Shown: positions 8,243 to 17,406 of the stretch, piece by piece
Position numbering within the stretch: position 1 is the stretch's first letter
How the letters are laid out: each line of letters begins with the position of its first letter
Assembly (NCBI RefSeq): GCF_049568105.1
Contig: NZ_CP145335.1
Span: 310,001-374,000 of the forward strand
From: Salinisphaera sp049568105
Lineage (GTDB): Bacteria; Pseudomonadota; Gammaproteobacteria; Nevskiales; Salinisphaeraceae
DNA length: 64,000 nt
Direction of reading: 5' to 3'
Notes under the pieces: generated by a model
Told to the model about the DNA's origin: nothing
Databases searched by the model: none
What the model saw: the letters and a program-made list of their open reading frames with translations, nothing else
Made by a program: the position numbers and the translations under genes

Positions 8243-9136
8243 CTAAGAATGTGAACCGTAAGTGATCATCAGCAGCTCGGCCGGCGTATCGCCGTCGTTC
8301 CAGAACTCGTGGCGGGTATCGGGCGGGACCGTGATCATCGAATCGGTTTGTAGCGCGAATCGGCGATCGCCGATTCGGGCGGTCGCGCTGCCAGCGGAAA
8401 TTACATAGAACAGAGTGGTCCAGGGGTCGCTCTGGCGGCCCGAGTCTTGGCCGGGGCCCTGGGCATTGATATGGTCGCCGGGCTCAATCGTATAGCGCGC
8501 GGTCCGAATGCCGCTAGCATAGACGCCGACATTGGCGTGGCCGCCGTGGACGCGGCGGCTCTGGCTCGCTGCGAAGTCGATGATCTCGGGCTGGCCGCGT
8601 AGCCAGAAATGCTGATTGACCGGCCGGAAGGTGGTTTCGAAGAAGTTTTCCGAGCCGTTCTGGCCGTTGACGAGCTGGATATCGAGCGGTGCAGCATCGC
8701 TGCCGTAGGCTTTGGCTTCGGTGGTGTTGGCCAGCAGCTTGCCGCCGGCGATGCGTTCGAGCGTGTCACGATCGGTGACCCAGACCCAGGTTGCAACCTT
8801 TGGTCGGCCGCGGGTTAGGGTCGTTGCCCAGGGCTGGTGCTGGCCTTGGCGCTCGATGGTCACCGTGTAGGTTTGATCGTCGACCCGGATACCAAAAGTC
8901 GTGGTCACGGCCAGCGGATCGTGGGCGTAGTCGGTGACGTAGCTTTGAAGGATCTGCCGAGTCGATTGAGTCGCCACATCGGGCGCTGTCGCACCGGCGG
9001 TGGCTAGGCCGCCGGAGATTAGAGCAAGCCCCAACAGGGTCGCCCGGCGCCCTATGTGCCGTATGCCTGGTGATCGATCGCCTATGACTCGCGTGCCGTG
9101 TCGGTAGCGCATCGATGCGATCAGTCGCTGATCCAA
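8243..9136 (-). CDS. Exported protein with SCP2-like region and C-terminal cupin
   Basis: 297 residues of unknown function. An N-terminal GRRATLLGLALISGGLATAGATA segment (about residues 29-51) looks like an export signal with a twin Arg, so Tat export is possible; the 28 residues before it suggest that the true start may be further in. The middle (about 60-160) has alternating beta strands and VWVTDRDTLERIAGGKL, reminiscent of an SCP2-type lipid-binding fold (weak). The C-terminal third, with RYTIEPGDHINAQGPGQ, FYVISAGSATARIGDRRF and TVPPDTRHEFWNDGDTP, is a cupin barrel with plausible metal-binding His residues. Its start overlaps the stop of the upstream phosphorylase gene by 16 bases, so it is translationally coupled to that enzyme. 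Confidence 0.7.
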   Translation of the reverse strand: MDQRLIASMRYRHGTRVIGDRSPGIRHIGRRATLLGLALISGGLATAGATAPDVATQSTRQILQSYVTDYAHDPLAVTTTFGIRVDDQTYTVTIERQGQHQPWATTLTRGRPKVATWVWVTDRDTLERIAGGKLLANTTEAKAYGSDAAPLDIQLVNGQNGSENFFETTFRPVNQHFWLRGQPEIIDFAASQSRRVHGGHANVGVYASGIRTARYTIEPGDHINAQGPGQDSGRQSDPWTTLFYVISAGSATARIGDRRFALQTDSMITVPPDTRHEFWNDGDTPAELLMITYGSHS

Positions 9137-10839
9137 GCGATTTCATATGGCGCCAGCGAGATCGTACGTTGGGCGCCGCTGATCTGGGTGCCGGCGGTGA
9201 CGTTCCGGCGCACGCGCGCTTCCGGCAGCATATGCCCGGGGACCTTGACCGGTTTGTCGGTGACGTTGTGTAGCGCCAGGATCGTCTGGTCGCGCGATGT
9301 GCGCTGTACGGCGAATAACGACGGCCCGAGATCCACGATCGCTTGCGCGGCATCGGGATGGAAGGCCGGCTGCCGGGCCCGGACCACGAGCAGCCGCTTG
9401 AGGCGGGCAAGCACCCGGGCATGTGCTGAGTCGATGCTGAGTTGGTAGTTGATTTCGCCCAGATCGTAGCGCCGCCGATTGATCGAACGGCTATGCCCGG
9501 ATTCCTCGACACCTTCCTGGTCGTTGTGGGTGCCCACCAAGCTATGGAAATACAGCGCCGGAATGCCGGCCAGGGCCATGGAGATCGCCTGGCTGACCAC
9601 GAACCGATCGATATGCGTCTGGCTATCGCGCTCTTCTGGGGCGCCGAGCAGATCGTAATAGGTGATGTTGAGTTCGTAGGGCCGGGTGCTGCCGTCCGAC
9701 ATCGCCCGGGTCGAGACGAATCCGCCGCGAGCGCGCGTGGTCTCGACCAGCGTATCGCGTTCGGCATCGTCCAAAATCGATTCCACCGAGCGCAGGCCAA
9801 TACCGTCATGGCTGGCCGTAAAGTTAAGGAAATGACAGCCGTTCGGCAGCGGCGGCAGGCTCGTGGCCCACTCGGTCAGCCGCCGTGCATCGCCGGTCAG
9901 CAGGGTATAGGCCGCCAGCGGCGGTAGCACGAACTGATAGGCGACATGGGCTTCGTCGCCGTCGGTGAGATAAGAAATATTCTCGGCATGCGGCACGTTG
10001 GTTTCGGTGATCAGTTGGGCACGGGGGGCATAGCGTTCGAGAATCGCCCGGAAGAACTTGATGACCTGATGGGTCTGCCAGAGGTGAATGCAGGAGGTGC
10101 CGACCTCTTTCCATAGAAAGGCCACGGCATCCAAGCGTAGCAGTCGGGCGCCACGGGCGACGTATTCGAAGATGATGTCGACGAATTCGTTGAGCACCTG
10201 GGGATTCGAGAAATCCAGATCGATCTGGTCGTTCGAAAAGGTCGCCCAGAGATGCTTGGTGCCACGGGCAGTGGCGACCTCGGCCAGGAGTGGACTGCTG
10301 CGTGGGCGCACCACCGAGCGCAGATCCTCGCTCGGATCCACTTCGATGAAGTAGTCGCGCCCGGGGTCGGCATCGGCCAGGTAGTGGGCGAACCATACGC
10401 CCTTGCGCGAGGCATGGTTGAGCACGAGGTCGAACATCAGCGGCTTGTCTTCGGCCAGTGCCGCGATGTCTTGCCAGCTGCCGAAATTCGGATCGACCTC
10501 GCGATAATTCATCACCGAGAAGCCGGCATCTGAACTGTGCGGGAAAAACGGCAGGATATGCACTGCCGTGATCGCATCGCCCAAATTTTGTGCAATAAAA
10601 TCGCGCAGGGTCGCCAGCGGGGCCTCGCCCGGGCGTTGGACGATATCCGGATAGGTGATCATCAGATTGAGCGACTGGTCGACTGCCATATCGGTTTCGT
10701 GAGGCAGACCATGGCGGCGCGCGGCCTCTTCGGCGGAATCGATACAGTCGCGGGCGGCGGCTTCGCCATACAGCGGGACCAGCCATTCGATTAGGGCATC
10801 CCGGGAGGTCTGCTCGGGAGCTAGGGCAACATCGTTCAT
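9121..10839 (-). CDS. GH13_18 sugar phosphorylase, probable glucosylglycerate phosphorylase
   Basis: Glycoside-hydrolase family 13, subfamily 18 phosphorylase of 572 residues, the subfamily of sucrose phosphorylase. It would split an alpha-glucoside with phosphate to give glucose 1-phosphate. The catalytic nucleophile Asp is in LLRLDAVAFLWKEVGTS, the acid/base Glu in LITETNVPHAENISYL, and the transition-state Asp in TASHDGIGLRS. The ETNVPHxENISY wording resembles the YcjM/glucosylglycerate-phosphorylase branch more than true sucrose phosphorylases. With gpgS/gpgP and glycerate kinase nearby, glucosylglycerate is the likeliest substrate; glucosylglycerol is the main alternative. I start at the ATG at 10839 (MNDVALAPEQ), preceded by GAGGGAC, rather than at 10893. 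Confidence 0.85.
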   Translation of the reverse strand: MNDVALAPEQTSRDALIEWLVPLYGEAAARDCIDSAEEAARRHGLPHETDMAVDQSLNLMITYPDIVQRPGEAPLATLRDFIAQNLGDAITAVHILPFFPHSSDAGFSVMNYREVDPNFGSWQDIAALAEDKPLMFDLVLNHASRKGVWFAHYLADADPGRDYFIEVDPSEDLRSVVRPRSSPLLAEVATARGTKHLWATFSNDQIDLDFSNPQVLNEFVDIIFEYVARGARLLRLDAVAFLWKEVGTSCIHLWQTHQVIKFFRAILERYAPRAQLITETNVPHAENISYLTDGDEAHVAYQFVLPPLAAYTLLTGDARRLTEWATSLPPLPNGCHFLNFTASHDGIGLRSVESILDDAERDTLVETTRARGGFVSTRAMSDGSTRPYELNITYYDLLGAPEERDSQTHIDRFVVSQAISMALAGIPALYFHSLVGTHNDQEGVEESGHSRSINRRRYDLGEINYQLSIDSAHARVLARLKRLLVVRARQPAFHPDAAQAIVDLGPSLFAVQRTSRDQTILALHNVTDKPVKVPGHMLPEARVRRNVTAGTQISGAQRTISLAPYEIAWISD

Positions 10840-11077
10840 GAGATCGGTTTGTCCCTCGTGGCGAACACGGCAGTAGAGCGCGGCCCATGGCACTGTTTTG
10901 GTGCGAAAGATAGCAGGTACGGGCGCTGTTCAAGAAGAACCAAGAGTCGTACCAGGCTGCATCGATCGGCGCGCGCCACTAATATGAGGCTATGAACGTG
11001 ACGATGCGAGACATCGCGATCCTGTGGTTGCCGGCGCGCGCCGGTGGACGCTGTGTTGCCGCTTTGAAGAGCCCGCC

Positions 11078-12442
11078 ATGCGTGTTTTGATTAAGACCTT
11101 GGCCTGGGGCATGGCCGTACTCGTTCTGATCGGCGTGGCAGCGCCGGCCGTGATCGGCTGGGTGCTGGCTTCGCGTTTCGATCGGACGGTCGACGAGCTG
11201 GCAGTGCCGGACTATCTCGAAGTCGTCAGCCGCGATTTCGATCGCGGGTGGTTCCAGTCGCAGGCGCAGGTGGTGCTCAAGCCGATCGGGCCACTGTGTC
11301 ATACCCGGCCATGCCCGGTGCTGACGCTGAAAAGCCGGATCGACCAAGGCCCGCTGGCCTGGGGCGCCGATCAGGATCGGCTGACGCCGGTATTGGCCGT
11401 CGTGCACACCCGGGTCGATCCGACCGAACTTTGGCCGCGCTATGTGTTTTCGCCCACGCCTGGGCCGGTGACATTGGTCTCCCGGGTTGGGTTGGATACA
11501 CGCGGTCGGGCGCGGCTGACCCTGGACGGCATTACGTTCGATGTGGCGCGACAGAACCCAGTTGCCCATCTGGAAACCGCGACCGTCCGCGGCGAACTCC
11601 AGTCCAGCGTGCTGGGGCGCTCGCTGCATGGGCTGCGACTGGACTGGCCGTCGTTTTCCATGGTCAAGCAAAGCGGCGGCCATATCGGCTGGCGTGGCCT
11701 GCACGTGGAGGCCGATGCCGGGCCGGCCGGAATGCTGACTCAGCGTCGGCTGTCGGCTGATTCGTTCACCCTAGATAACGGCCAGGGCCAGGCCACCCGC
11801 CTGAGCGATTTACGTCTGACCACCCGCGAGCAAAGTGGTGGCCGTACTGCGGTCTCGATGCATATCGACCGCCTGGTGCTGCCCGATAACACCCAGGGCA
11901 CGTTGATCGTCGAGGCCAACGAGCAGGGCTTGCAGCCCGGCGCCTGGGCCACCGTGGCGGGACGTTGGCAGCAGCTTGGCGGCTGGTCCGGGGGCGCCCT
12001 GAACGAGCCGGCGCTCTACCAGCGGGTGCTGCCGGGCCTGTTCGCCGACGGCGCCGATGTTCATGTGCAGCGCCTGGAATTGGCCACCGGCGACGGGGCG
12101 ATTCGTATCCGCGGCGACATGAGCGTGCCGCCTTCGCTTCGGCCGGTCGAGACCGCGACCGACTGGCTGGCCCAGTTGGATCTGGATTTTCGACTGTCGT
12201 TGCCGGCAGCGTTCCTGCGCCGTCTCGTGGCGCAGACCGCGGCCTCAGCGTCGCCTGCTCGAGAAGTCGAGGCCCGCCTTGCTGCGCTGAACCAGCGTCA
12301 ATTGATCGCGCCGAGCGACAACGGTAAAAACTATAGCGTGCACTTAAAGCTCCATGACGGCCGGATGACGATCAACGGCCGTCGGCGCCCACAGTGGCGT
12401 AGCCTCATCGACCAGTTCCAGGCCGCAGCACCGGGGCTGTGA
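11078..12442 (+). CDS. DUF945 (YdgA-like) family protein
   Basis: 454-residue protein with one N-terminal membrane anchor (about residues 5-27: LAWGMAVLVLIGVAAPAVIGWVL) and a long periplasmic region. The anchor followed by SRFDRTVDEL, DFDRGWFQSQAQVVL and a run of beta-rich repeats fits the DUF945/YdgA family of gammaproteobacteria, whose function is poorly known. The start ATG at 11078 has GAAGAG upstream; starting at 11024 would put 18 unrelated residues in front of the anchor. It diverges from the phosphorylase operon and has no close partner. Confidence 0.7.
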   Translation: MRVLIKTLAWGMAVLVLIGVAAPAVIGWVLASRFDRTVDELAVPDYLEVVSRDFDRGWFQSQAQVVLKPIGPLCHTRPCPVLTLKSRIDQGPLAWGADQDRLTPVLAVVHTRVDPTELWPRYVFSPTPGPVTLVSRVGLDTRGRARLTLDGITFDVARQNPVAHLETATVRGELQSSVLGRSLHGLRLDWPSFSMVKQSGGHIGWRGLHVEADAGPAGMLTQRRLSADSFTLDNGQGQATRLSDLRLTTREQSGGRTAVSMHIDRLVLPDNTQGTLIVEANEQGLQPGAWATVAGRWQQLGGWSGGALNEPALYQRVLPGLFADGADVHVQRLELATGDGAIRIRGDMSVPPSLRPVETATDWLAQLDLDFRLSLPAAFLRRLVAQTAASASPAREVEARLAALNQRQLIAPSDNGKNYSVHLKLHDGRMTINGRRRPQWRSLIDQFQAAAPGL

Positions 12443-12585
12443 CGCTTTTCTAGCCGCTGCAGCGTCGCGCAAGCCCAGACGCCGCCCCGGGACCGTTGTA
12501 TGGCCCGAATATTGGAGCGCCGGGCATCGCCGGAGCTATTGATCGCGCGCGCAGGCGGTAGGCGAGTCGGATTTGTGCTCCAGTT

Positions 12586-12615
12586 TTATCAGGAATGGTG
12601 GCAAAGCGTTATAAT
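12586..12615 (+). promoter_or_regulatory. Probable sigma-70 promoter of mnmG
   Basis: TTATCA (12586-12591), an 18-base spacer and a perfect TATAAT (12610-12615). The roughly 120-base leader that follows contains a perfect 7-bp hairpin, CGTCGCC/GGCGACG (12649-12667). The rest of 12443-12741 holds no gene that I can support. Confidence 0.6.
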
Positions 12616-12741
12616 CGCGCGTCTATACGGCGCCGACAGCAAGGCGCCCGTCGCCGTTGTGGCGACGACAACGGGCGGCACGCCCCCGGTCGAGCCGCCC
12701 GCCTCATTCGAATATCGATGCCCGCATGGGTGTAAATCATC

Positions 12742-14658
12742 ATGTCCCATAGCCAGACCCAATTCGATGTCATCGTGGTCGGTGGCGGCCACGCCGGTAC
12801 CGAAGCGGCCACGGCGGCTGCCCGGTCCGGCGCGCGTACGCTGCTGTTGACCGACAATATCGAGACCATCGGCCAGATGTCCTGCAATCCCGCCATTGGC
12901 GGTATCGGCAAGGGCCATCTCGTGCGCGAGATCGATGCGCTGGGCGGCGTTATGGGCCGGGCCGCCGATCGCGGCGGTATCCAATTCCGACGGCTGAATG
13001 CCCGCAAGGGCCCGGCGGTCCGGGCCACGCGCGCCCAGGCCGATCGCGCGCTGTACAAGGCCGCGGTCCGCGAGATGGTCGAAAACCAGCCGAATCTACA
13101 TCTGTTTCAGCAGTCGGTGGCCGATCTGATCGTCGAGGACGGCCATGTGGCCGGCGTGACCACGGCGATGGGGCTGTCGTTTCAGGCGCCGAGCGTAGTG
13201 CTGACGGTCGGCACCTTTCTTGGCGGCACGATCCACGTCGGCGACAAACGCTTCGGCGGCGGCCGGGCGGGGGACGCGCCCTCCAACGCCCTGGCCGAGC
13301 GCCTGCGTGGTCTCGATCTACCGGTCGGCCGGCTCAAGACCGGCACGCCGCCGCGTATCGATGCCAAGTCGATCGACTATTCGCGGCTAGCCGAACAGCC
13401 GGGCGACGACCCGGCGCCGGTGTTTTCGTTCATGGGATCGCGGGCCGAACATCCGCGCCAGATCCCCTGCCATATCACCTATACCAACGCCCGTAGCCAC
13501 GACATCATCCGTGAACGGCTGCACGAATCGGCGATGTACAACGGCACCATCGATTCCAACGGGCCGCGCTACTGTCCCTCGATCGAAGACAAGGTGATGC
13601 GCTTTGCCGACAAGGACAGCCACCAGATCTTCATCGAGCCGGAAGGGCTGACCGCAGCGGAAGTCTATCCCAACGGCATCTCGACCAGCCTGTCGTTCGA
13701 GACCCAGCTGGCCGTGGTGCGCTCGATAGAAGGCTTCGAAAACGCCCATATCACGCGCCCGGGCTATGCCATCGAATACGATTATTTCGACCCGCGCGCG
13801 CTCAACTATACCCTTGAGACTCAGGCCATCGGCGGGCTGTATTTCGCCGGCCAGATCAATGGCACGACCGGTTATGAAGAAGCTGCAGCCCAGGGGCTGT
13901 TGGCCGGCATCAACGCCGCGCGCGCGGCCGCCGGCGAATCGGCCTGGTGGCCGGGCCGGGCCGAGGCCTATCTCGGGGTGCTGGTCGACGACTTGATCAC
14001 CCGCGGCACGATCGAGCCCTATCGCATGTTCACCTCTAGAGCCGAACATCGCTTGCTGCTGCGCGAAGACAATGCCGATCAGCGCCTGACCCCGGCCGGC
14101 CGCGATCTGGGTCTGGTCGACGATGCCCGCTGGGCCGCGTTCACCGCCAAGCGCGATGCCGTGGTCGCCGAGCAGTCGCGGCTGGCAGCGATCACTATCA
14201 AGCCCCAGGATTTGGGTGAGGACCGAGGCGCGGCTCTGCTCGGCAACCCGCTCAAGGAAGCCACGCTGGCAGCCGAACTACTCAAACGCCCTGGAATAGG
14301 GCATGCCGATCTGACCTCGCTGGCGGTGATTGGCCCGGCCAATACCGGCGAACTGTGGGCCGAGGCCGCAGCCGCAGTCGGCGAGCAGGTCGAGATTCAG
14401 GCTAAATACGCCGGCTATATCGCCCGTCAGGCCGACGAGATCGAGCGTGCCGCGGCCCACGAGGCCACGGCGCTGCCGGCCGATATCGATTACACGGCGG
14501 TCACCGGCCTATCCAACGAGCTGAGCGGCAAGCTTGCCGAGGTACGCCCGGCGACTATCGGCCAAGCCTCGCGGATTCCGGGTATGACTCCGGCCGCGAT
14601 TTCGTTGCTGCTGGTACATCTGAAAAAATCCGGCGCGAAACTTGCTAAGAGCGCCTAG
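12742..14658 (+). CDS. mnmG: MnmG (GidA), tRNA uridine-5-carboxymethylaminomethyl modification enzyme
   Basis: FAD-dependent enzyme that, with MnmE, installs the cmnm5 group on the wobble uridine of several tRNAs. The 638-residue length is usual. The N-terminus has the dinucleotide-binding VVGGGHAGTEAATAAARSG (residues 11-29), then SCNPAIGGIGKGHLVREIDALGG (about 50-72). RYCPSIEDKVMRF (about 275-287), YDYFDPRALNYTLETQ and the QINGTTGYEEAAAQGL signature (about 373-388) follow. In many gammaproteobacteria mnmG is followed by rsmG-parA-parB near the origin; here it stands alone and a transporter operon follows. It has its own promoter and terminator. Confidence 0.98.
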   Translation: MSHSQTQFDVIVVGGGHAGTEAATAAARSGARTLLLTDNIETIGQMSCNPAIGGIGKGHLVREIDALGGVMGRAADRGGIQFRRLNARKGPAVRATRAQADRALYKAAVREMVENQPNLHLFQQSVADLIVEDGHVAGVTTAMGLSFQAPSVVLTVGTFLGGTIHVGDKRFGGGRAGDAPSNALAERLRGLDLPVGRLKTGTPPRIDAKSIDYSRLAEQPGDDPAPVFSFMGSRAEHPRQIPCHITYTNARSHDIIRERLHESAMYNGTIDSNGPRYCPSIEDKVMRFADKDSHQIFIEPEGLTAAEVYPNGISTSLSFETQLAVVRSIEGFENAHITRPGYAIEYDYFDPRALNYTLETQAIGGLYFAGQINGTTGYEEAAAQGLLAGINAARAAAGESAWWPGRAEAYLGVLVDDLITRGTIEPYRMFTSRAEHRLLLREDNADQRLTPAGRDLGLVDDARWAAFTAKRDAVVAEQSRLAAITIKPQDLGEDRGAALLGNPLKEATLAAELLKRPGIGHADLTSLAVIGPANTGELWAEAAAAVGEQVEIQAKYAGYIARQADEIERAAAHEATALPADIDYTAVTGLSNELSGKLAEVRPATIGQASRIPGMTPAAISLLLVHLKKSGAKLAKSA

Positions 14659-14728
14659 ACCGCATCCACGGCGGCCAGGCATCGGGTCTAACCCGATGGT
14701 CTAGGCCGCGGGCGGGGTTGGTTTTTTT
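14653..14728 (+). terminator. Terminator of mnmG (nested hairpin)
   Basis: The outer stem GCCTAGACC (14653-14661) / GGTCTAGGC (14698-14706) encloses a second stem CATCGGGT/ACCCGATG (14680-14698). A TTTTTTT tract lies at 14722-14728. The outer stem begins inside the last codons of mnmG. The unusual gap between stem and T tract lowers confidence a little. Confidence 0.6.
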
Positions 14729-14771
14729 GCTGTAGTCTGCCCGCTTTTGGGGGCCTGGATTGAGGGGTTGT

Positions 14772-16451
14772 ATGCGTCGGTTTCGTGTTATCAGCATCGC
14801 GCTGCTGGTCTGTATCGGGCTGGTCGGCTGCGGTTCCGATAACGACGGCTTCGCCAATCGCCTCCAGCCGGCGATCCAGTCCGACGGCACCAAGGTCATG
14901 CGTTACGGCAATGGCTCGGAGCCGGGTTCGCTCGACCCGCACAAGGCCTCCGGTGTGCCGGCCTCCAATGTGCTGCACGATCTCTACGAGGGGCTGGTGA
15001 TCACCGGCGACCATGCCCAGATCGTGCCGGCTGCGGCTCAGTCCTGGGATATTAGCGACGACCGGCTGACCTATGTCTTCCATCTACGACGCGATGCGAA
15101 GTGGTCGAACGGCAAGCCGGTCACCGCCGGCGATTTCGTGTTCAGCCTGCGCCGCAGTGTCGATCCGAAGGTGGCCTCGCCGTATGCGGATATCCATTCG
15201 CCGATCGTCAACGCCGATGCGATCATCAACAACGAAAAGGATCCCGATACGCTCGGCGTGAAGGCCTTGGATCCGCACACCCTGCAGATCCGGCTCAAGG
15301 AGCCGACCCCGTTTTTCCTCAAGACTCTGGCGCATCCGAGTAGCGACCCGGTCTATCCGCCGGCGGTCAAGAAATGGGCCGATTCGTTTACCCAGCCAGG
15401 CCATGCCGTAACCAACGGCGCCTATACCATGAAAGCTTGGCGGGTGAACGAGCGGATCGTGCTCAAGCGCAACCCGTATTACTGGGACAATGCGAATACC
15501 CGGGTCGATCAGGTCGAGTTCTATCCGATCGACGATGCGAAATCCGAACTGTCGCGCTATCAGGCCGGCGGTCTGGACTGGACCTATCGCGTGCCGCCAG
15601 CCACGATCGGCGCGCTCAAGCGCCATCTCCCCGATCAGTATCACTCGATACCGACGCTCGGCATCGCCTATCTCGGGCTGAACATGAGCCGGCCGCCGTT
15701 CAAGAACAGCCGCAAGTTGCGCCTGGCGCTGTCGATGGCCCTGGATCGCGACGTGATCACGCAAAAGATCCTGCGCGGCGGCGAAAAGCCGGCCTATAGC
15801 CTGGTGCCGCCGTTCATCAACGACTACGATCCGGTCACCTACCAGTGGAAAGACTGGTCGGATGAGCGCCGCGAGGCGATGGCGCGCAAGCTGTATCACG
15901 AAGCCGGCTATTCCGAGGCGCATCCGCTCAAGGCCGAGTATCTCTATCCGTCCGGCGGCCAGGGCGAGACTGTCGGCATCGTGGCCGCGGCCATGTGGCG
16001 ACGCGTGCTCGGCGCCGAGGTAACACCGATCAACCAGGAATGGCGGGTATTCATCCAGAGCGCCCGCGAAGGCTACGACACCCAGATCTTCTGGGGTGGC
16101 TGGATCGGCGACTATGAAGACCCGAACACCTTCTTGTCGGTGTTTAACTCGTCGACGCCGCTGAATTACAGCCAGTACGACAGCTCGACCTACGACCAAG
16201 CCCAGACGCGATCCAGTCATACGCCCGATGGCCCCAAACGCCGGGCCTTGATGCACAAGGCCGAGGCCACGCTGTTACACGATGCGCCGATCATCCCGGT
16301 GTGGTTCTGGACCAACCATCATGTGGTCAAGCCCTATGTGAAGGGCTTTAGCGGCAACGCCCTGGACAACTACTACACCAAGAATTTCGACATCGTGCCG
16401 GCCGGGGCCGGTGAGCAGACGGACGCCAAGGTGGTCGACGATGCGCAGTGA
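14772..16451 (+). CDS. oppA: Oligopeptide ABC transporter substrate-binding lipoprotein (OppA-like)
   Basis: Periplasmic solute-binding protein of family 5 (peptide/nickel), 559 residues from the ATG at 14772 (MRRFRVISIAL). The signal peptide ends in a lipobox, LVGC, with Cys at about residue 21, so it should be a lipoprotein. EPGSLDPHKASG (about 47-58), LYEGLV and the YRFxLR-type stretch YVFHLRRDAKWSNGKPVTAGDFVFSLRR (split here: YVFHLRRDAKWS / NGKPVTAGDFVFSL, about 98-122) are OppA hallmarks. It leads the operon oppA-oppB-oppC-oppD and binds oligopeptides, possibly cell-wall peptides as MppA does. Confidence 0.9.
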   Translation: MRRFRVISIALLVCIGLVGCGSDNDGFANRLQPAIQSDGTKVMRYGNGSEPGSLDPHKASGVPASNVLHDLYEGLVITGDHAQIVPAAAQSWDISDDRLTYVFHLRRDAKWSNGKPVTAGDFVFSLRRSVDPKVASPYADIHSPIVNADAIINNEKDPDTLGVKALDPHTLQIRLKEPTPFFLKTLAHPSSDPVYPPAVKKWADSFTQPGHAVTNGAYTMKAWRVNERIVLKRNPYYWDNANTRVDQVEFYPIDDAKSELSRYQAGGLDWTYRVPPATIGALKRHLPDQYHSIPTLGIAYLGLNMSRPPFKNSRKLRLALSMALDRDVITQKILRGGEKPAYSLVPPFINDYDPVTYQWKDWSDERREAMARKLYHEAGYSEAHPLKAEYLYPSGGQGETVGIVAAAMWRRVLGAEVTPINQEWRVFIQSAREGYDTQIFWGGWIGDYEDPNTFLSVFNSSTPLNYSQYDSSTYDQAQTRSSHTPDGPKRRALMHKAEATLLHDAPIIPVWFWTNHHVVKPYVKGFSGNALDNYYTKNFDIVPAGAGEQTDAKVVDDAQ

Positions 16452-16491
16452 GTGGTGCCTCGCCCGCCCAGCCTACCGAGGGAGTCGCTAG

Positions 16492-17406
16492 ATGCTGGCC
16501 TATACCATCAAGCGATTGTTGGGTGCGATTCCCACGATCTTCATTCTGCTGACCCTGACCTTCCTGCTGGTGCATCTGGCCCCGGGGAGCCCGCTGGATA
16601 CCGAACGGCCGATGCCGGCCGAGATTCGGGCCAATCTCGAGGCCAAGTATCATCTCGACGAGCCGCTGATCCAGCAGTACGGGCGTTATCTGCTCAATAT
16701 TGCCCAGCTCGATTTCGGCGCCTCCTACCAGTACAAGGACACATCGGTGAACGATCTGATCGCCACCGGTTTTCCGGTCTCGCTGGCGGTTGGCGGTTTT
16801 TCGTTGCTGTTCGCGCTGCTGCTCGGGGTGCCGCTGGGGATGCTGGCGGCCGTACGCCAGAACAAACTGGCCGACTACGGGGCGATGGGGCTATCGCTGG
16901 CCGGTATTTCGATACCCAACTTCGTGCTCGGCCCGCTGATGATTCTGGCCTTCGCGGTCTATAACGACTGGCTGCCGGCCGGCGGGCTTGGCGGCTGGCA
17001 AAACTATGTCATGCCGGTGCTGGCCCTGGGCACGATGTATCTGGCCTATGTCACCCGCCTGATGCGGGCCTCGACCATCGAAGTGCTGCGTTCGCCGTTC
17101 ATCCGGACTGCCCGTGCCAAGGGGCTGTCCGAATGGCGGGTGTTTTTCGTGCATGTGCTGCCGGCGGCCATGCTGCCGGTGGTGTCGTTTCTCGGGCCCG
17201 GGGCTGCAGCGATTCTGACCGGCTCGGTCGTGGTCGAGCAGATTTTCGGCATTCCCGGGCTGGGGCGGTTTTTCGTGACCGCGGCGCTTAACCGCGACTA
17301 CACGCTGGTGCTCGGTATCACGCTGTTTTACGGAATCATCATCATTTTCTTCAATCTGCTGGTCGATGTGCTGTATGGCTGGCTGGATCCGCGGGTGACG
17401 TACTGA
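16492..17406 (+). CDS. oppB: Oligopeptide ABC transporter permease OppB
   Basis: Inner-membrane permease of 304 residues (E. coli OppB is 306). The start MLAYTIKRLLGAIPTIFILLT-like helix, the HLAPGSPLDTERPMP motif, six predicted helices, and the cytoplasmic EAA loop RTARAKGLSEWRVFFVHVLP (about residues 204-223) that docks onto the ATPases are all present. A GAGGGAG ribosome-binding site lies upstream of the ATG. Its stop overlaps the oppC start (17406), so the two are translationally coupled. Confidence 0.94.
   Translation: MLAYTIKRLLGAIPTIFILLTLTFLLVHLAPGSPLDTERPMPAEIRANLEAKYHLDEPLIQQYGRYLLNIAQLDFGASYQYKDTSVNDLIATGFPVSLAVGGFSLLFALLLGVPLGMLAAVRQNKLADYGAMGLSLAGISIPNFVLGPLMILAFAVYNDWLPAGGLGGWQNYVMPVLALGTMYLAYVTRLMRASTIEVLRSPFIRTARAKGLSEWRVFFVHVLPAAMLPVVSFLGPGAAAILTGSVVVEQIFGIPGLGRFFVTAALNRDYTLVLGITLFYGIIIIFFNLLVDVLYGWLDPRVTY

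Noticed and set aside
12500..12850. 116-codon frame overlapping the mnmG start
   Set aside because: Runs through the mnmG promoter (TATAAT) and into mnmG in another frame.
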